The notes beneath the pieces were generated by a model. That model searched no databases, was not told where the DNA came from, and saw only the letters and a program-made list of their open reading frames with translations. From the NCBI GenBank assembly GCA_028023455.1, contig JAQFVV010006208.1:10150963-10214962 (forward strand): a stretch of 64,000 bases of DNA. Reading direction: 5' to 3'. Below, piece after piece: positions 46,080 to 55,969 of this stretch. Every line of letters begins with the position of its first letter. The stretch's first letter is position 1. This DNA is from Epiperipatus broadwayi. Lineage: Eukaryota; Onychophora; Udeonychophora; Euonychophora; Peripatidae. Made by a program: the position numbers and the translations under genes.

Positions 46080-46345
46080 TTTTCAATGAAATGGACGGCT
46101 GAAGAGTTGTGGGTTGGGGTGGTTTGAAGCCTGCCCATTAAAGTATGAAGATTGGCTGATGAGCACTCATTGTATATATATGTGTGGAGGTGGTAATCTG
46201 GACCAACTGACGAATGCTGGTTTAGCACGAAATACGCATATTGGTGATTATTTATCTTTTCAACATGTGTGTGATCAAGTGGGTCAGCAATATAAGATGG
46301 CATGGAGAGTTGAGGGTCAAGTGAAAGTCTGAGTTCGAATCCCTT
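46080..46345 (+). repeat. PLE end (family P), near-complete pseudo-LTR
   Basis: Contains in order: GGCTGAAGAGTTG, TTTGAAGCCTGCCCATTAAAG, TATGAAGATTGGCT, GAGCACTCATTGTATATATA, the hammerhead, TTATCTTTTCAACATGTGTG, GGTCAGCAATATAAGATGGC, and AAAGTCTGAGTTCGAATCCC. The layout matches the ends of the PLE at 7079-9207. Solitary: no PLE ORF adjoins. Confidence 0.8.
46202..46245 (+). ncRNA. Hammerhead ribozyme in PLE end
   Basis: Stem I ACCAA (46202-46206) pairs fully with TTGGT (46241-46245). CTGACGA (46207-46213), stem II TGCT/AGCA with loop GGTTT and an A-C closing mismatch, GAAA (46229-46232), stem III of two pairs (AT/AT), predicted cleavage after A46240. Confidence 0.8.
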
Positions 46346-46394
46346 ATATACTAATTAATTATTGTAGAATTAAAATGAAAACCAGGAACTCAAT

Positions 46395-46505
46395 ACATTA
46401 GCAAGCTCTCTGTACAGTAGTAATCAATGAGTGCAAGCAGTTTTGACTATTATGGCTTTCACTGGATGGCCCTACTATATGGAGAGTTCACTACTGTTTT
46501 AACAG
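46395..46505. repeat. Family A remnant
   Basis: Traces of both arms: GCTCTCTGTACAGTAG, TAATCAATG, GGATGGCCCTACTATATGGAGAGTT-like and AACAGCTTCGGTAAGCATGG. Internal parts lost. Confidence 0.6.
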
Positions 46506-46599
46506 CTTCGGTAAGCATGGATGTATTCAAAACATGGTTTAATAGGCAGCTATTTTTTCATCAGCTAAGTTTAAATTAAATATCTTTTGTTTAACAATT

Positions 46600-46720
46600 T
46601 ATTATATATATTTCATGTTGAACCAGCACTCATCAGTGGGTCCAGATCATCATCATTTCCTATCTTAATATAAACTGAGCACTTATTACATATGTGTGTG
46701 GGAAATGATCTGGAATAACA
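46600..46720 (-). repeat. PLE end fragment (family P), inverted
   Basis: Minus orientation: a GGAAATGATGATCTGGACCC-like block, CTGATGAGTGCTGGTT, AACATGAAATATATA. CTGATGA (46636-46630) and GAAA (46614-46611) remain; one stem II pair and the 3' strand of stem I are lost. Confidence 0.65.
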
Positions 46721-46868
46721 ATTTAATAGAAATATATTTTTATATTTGTACGTATGTGTGTGTATATATATATATAAACATTTTAATATAGGATATATAT
46801 GAAAAATATTAAATTATTCATTTTATTGTTACAATAGTCAGAGTATAAATTATATATGAATTATTACT

Positions 46869-47162
46869 TTAAATATATAATTTTTTATTTCTTTTTGCAA
46901 GTGTTAAAGCTAAAGTTTGAGGTTCAACAAGATCAGATTTTGCCATATTTGGTAATGGTTCGATTTCCACTTTTTGTGGTGTAGTCATCATCATCAAAAA
47001 CATTAAATTCAAAGCTTGTAGATAGATAATGCTTTTTTCTTCATTTGTGTCTAATTTTTGAAAGAAGGCTAATAGAATACAACAAACGTCACAATTCCTA
47101 GATGCCATACATTCATATGATTTTTCCTTTTTGTCTTTTGTGTACCAGATCTTAGTTCCCAA
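46869..47162 (-). other. Open frame of 97 codons, unrecognised
   Basis: Minus frame with mixed composition (YECMASRNCDVCCILLAFFQ, VEIEPLPNMAKSDLVEPQTL). It does not resemble the N-terminal exon of SLC22 proteins. No splice context was identified. It may be a decayed fragment of another element or chance; no function is proposed. Confidence 0.25.
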
Positions 47163-47194
47163 TCATCATCCACCAATGATATGGTGACCTATGA

Positions 47195-47270
47195 AGTGTG
47201 GTGTAGTGGTGGAGCTCCATATTCATGAACTGTGCCCCAGCCCTGTCATATCCAGGTTCAAACTTCTTAC
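47195..47270 (+). repeat. tRNA-derived SINE-like sequence
   Basis: A perfect A-box TGGTGTAGTGG (47199-47209) is followed 56 bp later by a B-box-like GGTTCAAACTT (47255-47265). No cloverleaf closes. A poly-A tail or target duplication was not found. Confidence 0.45.
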
Positions 47271-47274
47271 GCTT

Positions 47275-48060
47275 GACCAAGAAATAAACTGTTTGATTAT
47301 TATTATCTGATATGGACAAATAGTCCTATTCCTTTTAAGACTTTTTGAATAAAAACTTGATGCATCCTGCATAATGTCAATAATTTCTATAGCATTCCTT
47401 ATTCTTACTGAATCATTTATCACTCATTTCATATCTATATTAGTACATATTCCCTTATACAATTTGACTGAGTTTGTGACTTCATTTGTTTACATTTTAA
47501 AATTTGTTTATGATTTATAAATCTGTTTTTACTCTATCTTTACCTAATTCCTATTTCTTTTTTGAGAAGTTAAATCAGTTGTGATTTTATTTCCGAGGTA
47601 TACAAAATTTTATGAAGTGTCCAGTTGAGTTCTATTGATTTTCATTCTTTTCTTCATTCTATTTTCCAAACACTATTGTTTTGTTTTATATATTATAAAA
47701 TCATAGTTCTTCACAGTACACAGTTATAACTTAGGAAAAATTCAATAATTAAAAATTCTTATGTTGATTCCCAGCTAAGATGAAAAAAAACCCATGTTTG
47801 TTAATTTTATTGGAGCTGCTGCTGAGCTCCACCTATCAATCAAGTGCGGAAATACCATTTGACTTGCTGAATAACTGAATATAATATCTTGAAGTTTTTT
47901 TATCTTCTTGAATGATTATTATGTAAACTGCATAGTTTGGGTTATTTATTCACATTTTATGTACTGGTATTTTTTATTCTTTTTGTTTATATTATCCATT
48001 GTTTTTTGCTACCAGACATATGACAAATATACTTAGTGAAATTGGGTTTCTTTATTTTGT
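47275..48060. other. AT-rich DNA without recognisable gene
   Basis: No clear feature. The last bases may be the decayed 5' part of the PLE relic that follows. Confidence 0.45.
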
Positions 48061-48064
48061 ATCA

Positions 48065-49600
48065 TTTTATTTTCAAAGATATGTCAAATATGTGATAATA
48101 TGTTGAATGTCTTCCAACAAAATCAAGGAATGGCCATAGGCTCACCACTGTCATCCTTTCTTAGCAATATTTACATGGAAGAACGTGAAACCATAGCCAT
48201 AAATACTACTACATTTCTGCCATGTTGATGATACATTTGTGGTATGGCTGCATAGAAAAGCATGATTACAGCCATTCTTGATGCACATTGACAAGTGCTT
48301 AGCATATACATCCAATCATACTAGCAGCACAAACATGGAATTATACTATCACTATGGAACAGAGCAACCAAAGTTGGTTCAGAAACCAATGGAAAGATTT
48401 ACATAGAACAAACTCTCATGAAGAATAATTATCCAAAAGATATCATCAAGAAAAAATTAAATAGATAACAAAAAGAAGTTCCAAAAAAGCAATTATTGGT
48501 ACTGTAGTGCAGTGGTCTTCAACCTTTTCAAACCTGTGGACCAGCAAAAATAAGAATAAGATTTCACGAACCGGCAGAAGTTTACAGATAAATTTTCTTA
48601 AAGATGTAAACTGCTTAGCCTTAGATGAGCATAATTGTTATAACTGACCAAAACAGCACACTAGTTACTGTGTATTGTAATGAAGTTGCTTACCTTCACA
48701 TGCTGAACACTCTTTCTCAAGTTGCGCAGTCATACTGCTACAGAAAACTACAATAACAATCATTCTCATTATTCTGCCTGTATTGCTATATTTATTATTT
48801 CACTGTTAAAACAGCAAGAATAAAATGTATTCACCTGAATGTTGGGAAATATCACAGCTAGTGTAATTACATGATAATGATTATGATAAATTTAATATCT
48901 GTATTTAATGTTAAATATACAAGATGAAGTTATATATATATATATATATATATGGAGTTTGTATAATAAAAAAACTTTTATTTTAATTTTAAATTTTTTT
49001 AGAAAAATAATAAAAAATTTAATTCTACCCCTCCCCCCCATAAATTTCTGTGGTAAATAGAAAAACAAATAATTTATGTATGATTGATTAGATTTTGTTT
49101 TTGTTCTGTTTCTTTTTTTTTAATCGGGTAAAAATGCGATGAAAAAATAAATAAAAATTGTTTATATCTATTAAAAGTTTAAAATCTTATTATTTTGTTA
49201 TTACAAACTTTCCAGCCAGTCTAGCATGGACTGGCAGAAAACTTCTGCAGCCTGGCACTGGTCTGCGGACCAGGGGTTGAAGACCACTGCTGTAGTGTAT
49301 CCATACATACCAGGGACAGCAGACCAATTTTTAAAAAATCTGCAGTCATATAACAGAACAACTTCCCAAAGCTATACCACACTTTGAGTAATTCTATCCC
49401 TAGCAAATCTAAACTAGAAATGCTGAAAAACAAAAACTGCATCTAAGAAATACCATGTGAGTGTGGAAGAAAATAGTATTCTATTTTTAGACAATACCAT
49501 CTGCTTGATGGTGCTTTTTATGTGCAAAAACACATAAAAATGCCATTTACACAGCCAAACTTATGGCCTCTAGAACAATTATTACATTTGAGGATAAAAA
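48065..49600 (+). pseudogene. Second Penelope-like element, dead, split by a hAT MITE
   Basis: Before the insertion (48065-48509) frames read NVFQQNQGMAIGSPLSSFLS, NIYMEERETIAIN and, after a shift, HVDDTFVVWLH, which are PLE RT motifs B and C. After it (49298-49600) frames read IPGTADQFLKNLQSYNRTTS and EIPCECGR, the latter typical of the start of the PLE GIY-YIG region. Several stops and shifts. Motif B here has the usual MGSPLS-like form (IGSPLS), unlike the PLE at 7565, so it belongs to a different PLE lineage. Confidence 0.82.
48510..49289. mobile_element. hAT-type non-autonomous element
   Basis: Ends CAGTGGTCTTCAACC and GGTTGAAGACCACTG are perfect 15-bp inverted repeats. CTGTAGTG at 48502-48509 and 49290-49297 is a perfect 8-bp duplication. 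780 bp; subterminal CTGTGGACC and GGTCTGCGGACCAGG blocks are typical of hAT ends. An (AT)n tract lies inside. No transposase. Confidence 0.93.
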
Positions 49601-49604
49601 TAAA

Positions 49605-50245
49605 ATAACATAACCTCACCACTTGATATTGAGCTCATTTAACTAAAGTAATTTCAAAATATGTACTTTTACATCTCTATTCAGATTTTATTGGGCACAC
49701 ATATGATTCTAGCCCTGTTTTCAAATATAATTGTGTTTACTAGGATGTCCTTACATAGCAATCACAAACTGGTTCCTATGGTTTACTATCTAGTAATTAT
49801 TATCAAAGAGCTGTCCATTTTCTTAGTTTTTACATTAATTTATATTCTTGTTAATATTAACTTGCATACGCACATTTACATAATAATGCCCTTATCCGTA
49901 GATCTGATTATCTTGATGAGAAATAAATATGAAAGCAAAAATTTTAAGTCTTATTTCAGTCTCTCCCACTCTCTTTTAGCAGGTTATTTTTACAAACTTC
50001 TCTTCTTAAGCAGGCTGAAATGTTTTCTTTGAAGTAGGCTCACATTTTGAAAGTTAACCTTTTCTTCATTTGTAATTATTAGCAGTGGTTTTTATTATAG
50101 CCTGGTACACAGTTTGGGTCATCCATTTCAGATCAACAAGAGGAGGAAAAAGTGAACCAATGAGACAGCTCATTTTATAACAAAATTGTTAGAGGGTGTG
50201 ATCAGATTCAAACAAATAAGACAAAAAAAATTACCTTATTTTTTT
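49605..50245. other. AT-rich DNA, no gene supported
   Basis: A 123-codon plus frame (49661-50032) is hydrophobic and leucine/isoleucine rich, but shows no family motif, start context or neighbouring exon. I treat it as chance. Confidence 0.5.
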
Positions 50246-50262
50246 TCTTATTTCCTGCATTT

Positions 50263-50369
50263 TTTCATATGTCATAGCATCGGCCAGAAGGCGAACCCGC
50301 AACAACAGTCTGCAACCAACTGCTTGCTTGCAAGGCGGCTGTGATGACATCTTGACTAACAATGATTGA
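50263..50369 (-). mobile_element. Short tRNA-derived SINE, copy 3
   Basis: Diverged copy of the SINE at 31126 and 55008: CCGATGCTATGACA end, GCGGGTTCGCC T-arm, and GCCTTGCAAGC anticodon region. CTTATTTCCTGCATTT at 50247-50262 and 50370-50385 is a perfect 16-bp target duplication. The acceptor stem and A-box are eroded. Confidence 0.82.
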
Positions 50370-50389
50370 CTTATTTCCTGCATTTCATT

Positions 50390-51045
50390 TAACAATTTAA
50401 TCTTCTTACAGAATAGAAGTTAATTAAATCTGTTTATCTATTCAAATTAACAAAAGACATTTAAGTCAAAGTTTAAAAAAAAAAAAACTCAATTAGAAGA
50501 TAAATGTTTTAATTCCAAAGTGGTTTTATAAACCTGAATAATCTTTTTAAATTTCTTACAATAATATATAGCTACACAGGACTTTAAGTGTATTGAAATT
50601 ATACAAGTTAAACATTTAATATAATTTAAGATTTTTTTATTATTATAGAAATTGCACCGTTTTAATGAGGTGGAATTTACAATGTTCAAACCCAATGTAC
50701 TAATACAATATCAGACTCAAAATGATATATCAAAGTAATCTTTTAAAATCATTCTTTTCACTTCATTACATTCATAAAAAATAGCCTTTATTATTAATGA
50801 AGGATATTTTATATCTAGTATTAAGTTTATGAACATATAAAGCTGAGATAAAGTGTTTATTTAAATTCTTTCACAAAGATTTAATTTGCCTTCATCTATA
50901 TAGAAGACGGTTGCATGGAATTTTACAAACTATTCCCCGAATACTTTTATTATTTATCAATGGTTTAGAATTATTTAATGATGAATTTAAAGCAAGGCCT
51001 TTTTTTCCAAATCATTTCTACACTTTTAACAAATGACTATTTTTA
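50390..51045. other. AT-rich DNA without recognisable gene
   Basis: No recognised repeat or coding segment. Confidence 0.5.
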
Positions 51046-51049
51046 TTTG

Positions 51050-51600
51050 TTATCATCAACCATTATCAATCCACTGCAGGATGTAGGTCTTTGGAAGTTC
51101 AATCCTTTTTCTCTGATCTTTCACCATATTACCCCTTCACACTTTCTTATTCCATCTAATATGTGGTCTCTTTCTGGGTCTTTTATCCTCTCTTGGAATC
51201 CATTTTAAGAATTCAATTGTTCATCTATTATCATTTCTTATAGAAATATATTCAGCCCATCTCCACTTCAGTCTTTTAATTTTGTGTCAGTAACATCTAT
51301 TTGTTCTCTTACCCATGTATTTCATATTCAATCTCTTCTTGCTACTTCTAACATGTATCTCTCCATACTTCTTTGAGTGATCTGATGTCTTTGTATTGCT
51401 CTTTTATTAAGTGTCCAAGTCTCAGATCCATATGTAAGAACTAGTAGAATACATTTATTAAAAACCTTTCTTTTCAAACACATAAGCATATTTCCTTTTA
51501 ATGTTACATTATTTCTACCAAAACCAACCAAGTTTAATTCTATGATTAATTTCATCCATTATGCTTCCATCTGTAGGAATAATCTGATTAAAGTATTTTA
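51050..51600 (-). pseudogene. RTE-type LINE, C-terminal fragment
   Basis: Minus frames give MKLIIELNLVGFGRNNVTLK, MCLKRKVFNKCILLVLTYGS, TWTLNKRAIQRHQITQRSM and then, across stops, the RLKWRWAEYISIR-like segment (the GHI motif is lost) and the family 3' end (CTGCAGTGGATTGATAATGG on the minus strand). Same region as in the other RTE copies; several stops. Confidence 0.82.
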
Positions 51601-51894
51601 TTAATCAATATCAATATAAAATTTCTACATAAGAACAAAATATTTTACAAGTTATTTTAAATAAACAAGTACTTGTTAGAAAACAAATTACATTTATTCT
51701 AGGTCACAAATAGACTTTATCAAAAATAGATTGAAAACCACAGGCATTGTTTTATCAATAGAAACAATGGAAGCTGTTTTAAATTGTTGCCCAATAAGTA
51801 TCTCACTATTTTTTTCTCCAAATATAACCCATTGATTTCAACATATTTAAAAAATATTCATTTAACATATTTTTTATTTCAAATCTTTGTCTTT

Positions 51895-52250
51895 GGTACT
51901 TGAGTACTAACTAAGCTATGACGTACTACACAGGCCGCCGGTAGATAAGATCAACGATCAACCAAAACAATGTCATGGCAACTGAAACATTGGCATGCCT
52001 AATCGATAGAAGTGATCAAGGTTTTTTCGTGGTCACCAACGAGATTATGTAATATTGCGGTGAATTGTGGTAAATACCTGTCTTTTACCTGCTGTCGTAT
52101 TGCACGGTGACTTCTCCACGTGATCTGCGGGCAAATTTTATCGATTAAGTTTGTTCGCAAATCACTAGGAGACGTTATCTTAAAGATCGTAAGATTAGAA
52201 TAGTATGCTTTCGGTGTAGTACGTCATAGCTTAGTTAGTACTCAAGTACC
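51895..52250. mobile_element. MITE with perfect 37-bp terminal inverted repeats
   Basis: 51895-51931 and 52214-52250 are exact inverted repeats beginning GGTACTTGAGTACTAACTAA. The 356-bp element is clearly less AT-rich than its surroundings. No ORF. No duplication longer than a possible TA inside GGTA/TACC is visible, so the superfamily is unclear. Exact TIRs suggest recent insertion. Confidence 0.9.
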
Positions 52251-52309
52251 GTATAGTTTATGAATCTATTTTTTAATTTTCTTCAATAAAAATTTAAGTC
52301 ATTTCATTA

Positions 52310-52366
52310 AGTTATGAGCAAGCATAAAAATTGTGATCATGTGATGCTTAGTGATTTAAAAATTAA
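52310..52366 (+). repeat. Family A constant end, fragment
   Basis: TTATGAGCAAGCATAA and GTGATCATGTGATGCTTAGT match the constant terminus of family A (compare 45245-45295). The rest of the element is absent. Confidence 0.65.
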
Positions 52367-52504
52367 AGTAATATATCACATGACTTATTTTTTTAAGCTT
52401 GTAAATAAAAAATAATGAGCTATGCTAATTGCTCTAACAAGCTTTATTGATAAATTCCAGCAAGAGAAAGGATTAAAAAAATCTCTATCTAAAAACCCCA
52501 TCCC

Positions 52505-52548
52505 AACCTCAGACCAATGGTTTCATGCCATATGCTCCTCAGTGAGGC
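52505..52548 (-). ncRNA. Hammerhead ribozyme, family C left arm
   Basis: Minus strand: stem I GCCTCA/TGAGGT, CTGAGGA (52542-52536), GAAA (52524-52521), stem III ACC/GGT with loop ATT, GTC. Core complete. Stem II (GCATATGGCAT) pairs poorly and seems to have lost a few bases relative to the right arm. Confidence 0.65.
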
Positions 52549-53070
52549 ACTAGGGTAGTTTCAGACACTAATCCAAATCCAGTATTTATCTAAAAGTTAT
52601 CTATTGAATGGAAAATTTTGAAAATTTTAGGAACCTATATGTCTTCAAATCCAGCTATCCAACTGAAATAGCTATATGGAGCCTGAGAGATCTTTAGCCA
52701 AATCATATATTAATAGTCTTAGCAATATAGTACTTGGTGATTACAATTTTTTAATTAATGGTAACAGTTTAGGTTCAGTTTGATCTGACCTGCTGTGTGT
52801 TATCTCTGCTCCCAATTTGTCATGAAATGGGGGAATGAAGTCTTGTAGTTATGTTTGTGTAAGTCTTAAGCAATGTTATATCGCTAAGGCTGCTAATATA
52901 TGATTAAACTGAAGATCTCTTAGCCCTATATAGCTATTTGAGTTGTATAGTTAGGTTCGAAGACAAGTAGATGTCTGAAAATTTCAGATTTTCCATTCAA
53001 TAGATAATTTTTAGATAAATGCTGGCTTTGGGTTGGTATTTTTAGATCTAGTATCTGAAACTATCCTAGC

Positions 53071-53114
53071 ATCTCACTGAGGAGTGCTAAAGCGTGAAAC
53101 CATTGGTCTGAGGT
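53071..53114 (+). ncRNA. Hammerhead ribozyme, family C right arm, canonical
   Basis: Stem I ATCTCA/TGAGGT (six pairs), CTGAGGA (53077-53083), stem II GTGC/GCGT with loop TAAA (two G-U), GAAA (53096-53099), stem III ACC/GGT with loop ATT, predicted cleavage after C53108 in GGTC. Every conserved core position is present and all three stems close. This is the best-formed ribozyme in the window. Confidence 0.85.
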
Positions 53115-53292
53115 TAGAGTGTGGTTTCTAGATAGAGATTTTAAAGTGCTTTCTCTTGCTGGGATTTATCAATAAAGCTTGTTAGAGCAATTAGCACAGG
53201 ACATCATTTTTCAATTTCTTCTGTTTCTATTATATTATATTATCATTGTCAAGGGTTAGTCCTATAAACTATATATATATATATATATATAT

Positions 53293-53775
53293 TCTGAATT
53301 ACTAACAATGTTGACAAAGATATGCTTTTAAACAACAGAGGTATCAAGAATAGGTGATTCATTCTATTCTTGATTCACTGTTCAACATTTGGAATGCTTT
53401 TAAGTCATAGCCTGGGGGAAGGTGATTTATTCCCTTTGTATACATATATGTTTGATTTCAAGTCTAGACATTAAATCTTGTTTAATTCTTACAATTAAAG
53501 TGTTAAAAGTGAGATGCAGTCTCCAGATTTGTATGACTAATTATGAGTTTAATAACTCTTAAGTGCCATTCTACCTGGCTGATAAATGAATTTCATTCTT
53601 AATTACCAATAATGTTGACAAAGATATGCTTATAAACATCAGAGCTACCAAGAATAATAGTGATTCATTCTAATCATGATTCTTTGATTCAACTTCTAGA
53701 GGGCTTTTAAGTCATATCCTGGAAGAGGGAGGTTTACTCCCTTTCTTTATAGATATAACATTTAAATACAAGTAT
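53293..53775. repeat. Diverged direct duplication, about 304-bp spacing
   Basis: AATGTTGACAAAGATATGCTT, AGAGGTA/AGAGCTA-CAAGAATA, GTGATTCATTCTA, CTTTTAAGTCATA-CCTGG and TTTA-TCCCTTT recur in order at 53308-53450 and 53610-53745. Non-coding. Confidence 0.75.
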
Positions 53776-53900
53776 ATTGTCTACACTGAACTTAATGAAA
53801 TTACAAGGGCTTTGAACTCAGACCTTCAAACTCTTTATAGCAATACTCTTGTACAACTGATACACATGACAACATATATATGAAAAAGATAAATGATCTC

Positions 53901-53943
53901 CAATATATGTATTTTGTGCTCAACCAGCATTCATCAGTTAGTC
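53901..53943 (-). ncRNA. PLE hammerhead, mutated
   Basis: Minus strand CTGATGA (53937-53931), stem II with loop GGTTG, but GAAA is replaced by AAAA after AGCAC. Inactivating change. Confidence 0.6.
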
Positions 53944-54357
53944 CAGATTACTATCTCCCACACACATATATAATTAGTGTTCAGTTTATATTAAGGTAGC
54001 AAATCTTCCAACTTTAATGGATAGGCTTTAATCTTCTCCACTCTCCAGCCATCCTTATCATTGAAAATCTGTTGATGGAAGCCTCAAAGCCCTTGTTGAT
54101 ACCCAATATTATTGTCATACCCACATTGACCTTAATTCAATCTTACTCCTAACATAAACCTAATATGTCCATTTAAATACACAGAAAAGGGATGGGCAGA
54201 ATACAGGCTGAATATGTAATATTTAAATACAAATATGTTATATATACTAAACAATGTAATTAGAAGGGATTTGAATTCAGAGATGCAAGCTCACCTTCTG
54301 TTAAATTTTATGCAATCAATATATATGATTATTCACATGTAAAAATGATAAATGATC

Positions 54358-54402
54358 TCCAATACGTGTATTTTATGCTGAACTGGCACTCATCAGTTGG
54401 TC
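54358..54402 (-). ncRNA. PLE hammerhead, mutated
   Basis: Minus strand ACCAA, CTGATGA (54396-54390), loop AGTTC, AGCAT, then AAAA instead of GAAA. Stem I is intact. Confidence 0.6.
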
Positions 54403-54559
54403 CAGATCACCACCCCCCATATATATATATATATATAATTAGTTCACATCATCAGATTTTCAATGCCACAAATGGTAGAAGAGTTGTAAGATGGAGAAAA
54501 TTGTAGCCTTTCCATTAAAATTTGAAGATTTGCTATCTTAATATAAACTGAGCACTGAT

Positions 54560-54597
<38 letters not shown>

Positions 54598-54632
54598 GGT
54601 GGGTGGGTGAGGGTGGAGGATCGTGATCTGGA

Positions 54633-54674
54633 TCAACTGATGAGTGCTGGTTCGGCATGAAATATGTATATTGG
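54633..54674 (+). ncRNA. Hammerhead ribozyme in PLE end, core intact
   Basis: Stem I TCAA/TTGG (one G-U), CTGATGA (54637-54643), five-pair stem II GTGCT/GGCAT with loop GGTTC (two G-U), GAAA (54659-54662), short stem III (AT/AT), predicted cleavage after A54670. The best-preserved PLE hammerhead here. Confidence 0.82.
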
Positions 54675-54889
54675 AGACCGTGTGGTCAGGTGTATCATTT
54701 TTATAAGATGGAATGGATGGCTATAAAGAGCTTGAAGGTCTGAGTTCAAATCTTTTCTAAATATAAATATACAAATATATTTTACAGAAAATCTAAGAAT
54801 ATTCAAAGCAACATTAAAAATATTTTTTCACATAAATTATAATTTTTTAAAAAAAAAACGTATTTCTTGCTTCACTTTCATATGTGTCT

Positions 54890-55600
54890 ACATTTTTTTT
54901 ACTTTTTTTAATTTACTTTTTATATAAAATATCCTTCAATTATTACATTCACTCTTTTATAATTACACCAGATTCTTAATAATTTCTATTCAAAATTGAG
55001 TTTTCTTGTCTTGCATTGGTGGTCGAGAGGTCAGCGTGACTGCCAGGCAGTTGCCCGGGTTGCAGGTTCGCGTCCCGGCCGATGCTATGACACTTAAAAA
55101 AAATTTTATTATTGAGTTTTCTTATTTTTGTATATAAACTTACATTAAATAATCTTTCTTTATAAGATCTCACATTTCCCCTTATTTCTATTTCAAAATT
55201 TAAATGTTTAGATTCGTTCAGATGTAGTTAGATATTAGTTTGGGTTTTTTTTTTAATCTTTTAAATGCTGTTGAGTTTTAAAATATATTTTGATGTTCCT
55301 ACATGTGAAATATTTTTATTATCTGCCTTACAATCTAAACAAATTACATGTTTTTAAAAGAAAGAATGAAGAGAGATAATGAAAATGTTTCCTATGTAGG
55401 AACACTTAAAAACAAGTCGAATCAGCATTTAATAGATACAAATTCTAATATATTTAAATTTTGAAATAAAGATGTTGGAATGTGTGAGATCTTATAGAGA
55501 AAAAATATTTAAAGAAAGTTTATTTATAAAGTCTGATGTAATTATGAAAGATTACTTATAAGAATTGAAGGTATTTTGTATAAAAAGTAAATTTTAAAAA
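54890..55600. repeat. Imperfect palindrome carrying a SINE in its left arm
   Basis: AATTTACTTTTTATA, AAAATA-CCTTCAATT, ATAATTACA-CAGA, TATAAGATCTCACA, TTTCAAAATTTAAAT and GTTCCTACAT on the left are inverted in order between 55600 and 55390. The SINE at 55008-55110 interrupts only the left arm, so the right arm acts as an empty site. Confidence 0.65.
55008..55110 (+). mobile_element. Short tRNA-derived SINE, copy 2
   Basis: tRNA-like body 55013-55085: acceptor GCATTGG/CCGATGC, A-box TGGTCGAGAGG, anticodon stem CTGCC/GGCAG closed by a single A (the loop is lost), T-arm GGTTCGCGTCC. It is followed by TATGACAC and an A/T tail. ATTGAGTTTTCTT at 54995-55007 and 55111-55123 is a perfect 13-bp target duplication. 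Confidence 0.87.
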
Positions 55601-55721
55601 AAGGTATCTAGATACTTGTAAAAGCAAAAAAAAAATTTAAAAAAATATATATGAAATTTTTTTTTAATGTTGTTTTGGAAGTTCTTTGTAGATTTTTTGT
55701 TAATACACACACACACACACA

Positions 55722-55916
55722 CATTATTGTAATGATACGGATAATACGGGGGTTAACCTGGGTCATAGTACTCATCATCATCAACCGCAAGTTAACAAAA
55801 TATAAACTTAAATACAAATGGACATAATGAGGATTGAGGCATAAACCAGAGAAATCAGTAAAGAACTAATTATAAATAATTATAAGTTCACCAGCATTAC
55901 AAACAAGAATAATAAT

Positions 55917-55965
<49 letters not shown>
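55722..55965 (+). repeat. Family E partial copy plus (CA)n(TA)n tract
   Basis: Collinear with 60240-60415: ATTGTAATGATA, GGTTAACCTGGG, ATAGTACTCA, ACAATGAGGA-TGAGGCAT, AGATCAGTAAAGAACTAATT-like and CAAACAAGAAT blocks. It ends in a CA then TA microsatellite at 55914-55965. Confidence 0.75.
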
Positions 55966-55968
<3 letters not shown>

Positions 55969-55969
55969 G

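Larger units (their letters stand above)
52370..53215. mobile_element. Family C palindrome, longest copy, two hammerheads
   Basis: About 0.85 kb. GCTAATTGCTCTAACAAGCT, TTTATTGATAAAT, CCAGCAAGAGAAAG and AAATCTCTATCTA at the left are inverted at the right (AGATAGAGATTTTAAA, CTTTCTCTTGCTGG, AGCTTGTTAGAGCAATTAGC). Both arms also share TCAGACACTA / TAGTATCTGAAACTA, ATAGATAATTTTTAGATAAA and GTCTTCAAAT-type blocks. Each arm carries a hammerhead pointing outward. Confidence 0.85.
53805..54760. repeat. Three PLE ends (P): minus, minus, plus
   Basis: Minus copies at about 53805-54080 and 54265-54440, and a plus copy at 54450-54760. Each has the TGATC(C)GGAC-AACTGATGA hammerhead block and the outer end (GAGCTTGAAGGTCTGAGTTC / GAACTCAGACCTTCAA). 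The last two face each other around 54440, as at the ends of a PLE, but no ORF lies between, so this could be a deleted element or an inverted pair of tails. Confidence 0.75.

Noticed and set aside
46869-47162. First exon of the SLC22 gene
   Set aside because: It lies in the right direction, but the peptide lacks TM1 and the extracellular loop features, and no donor site in phase with 45913 was found.
49661-50032. 123-codon hydrophobic frame
   Set aside because: No family motif, no splice context, and composition expected from AT-rich DNA; kept out as a gene.
55013-55085. A functional tRNA gene
   Set aside because: The anticodon loop is missing, A58 is changed and a 13-bp target duplication shows retroposition.
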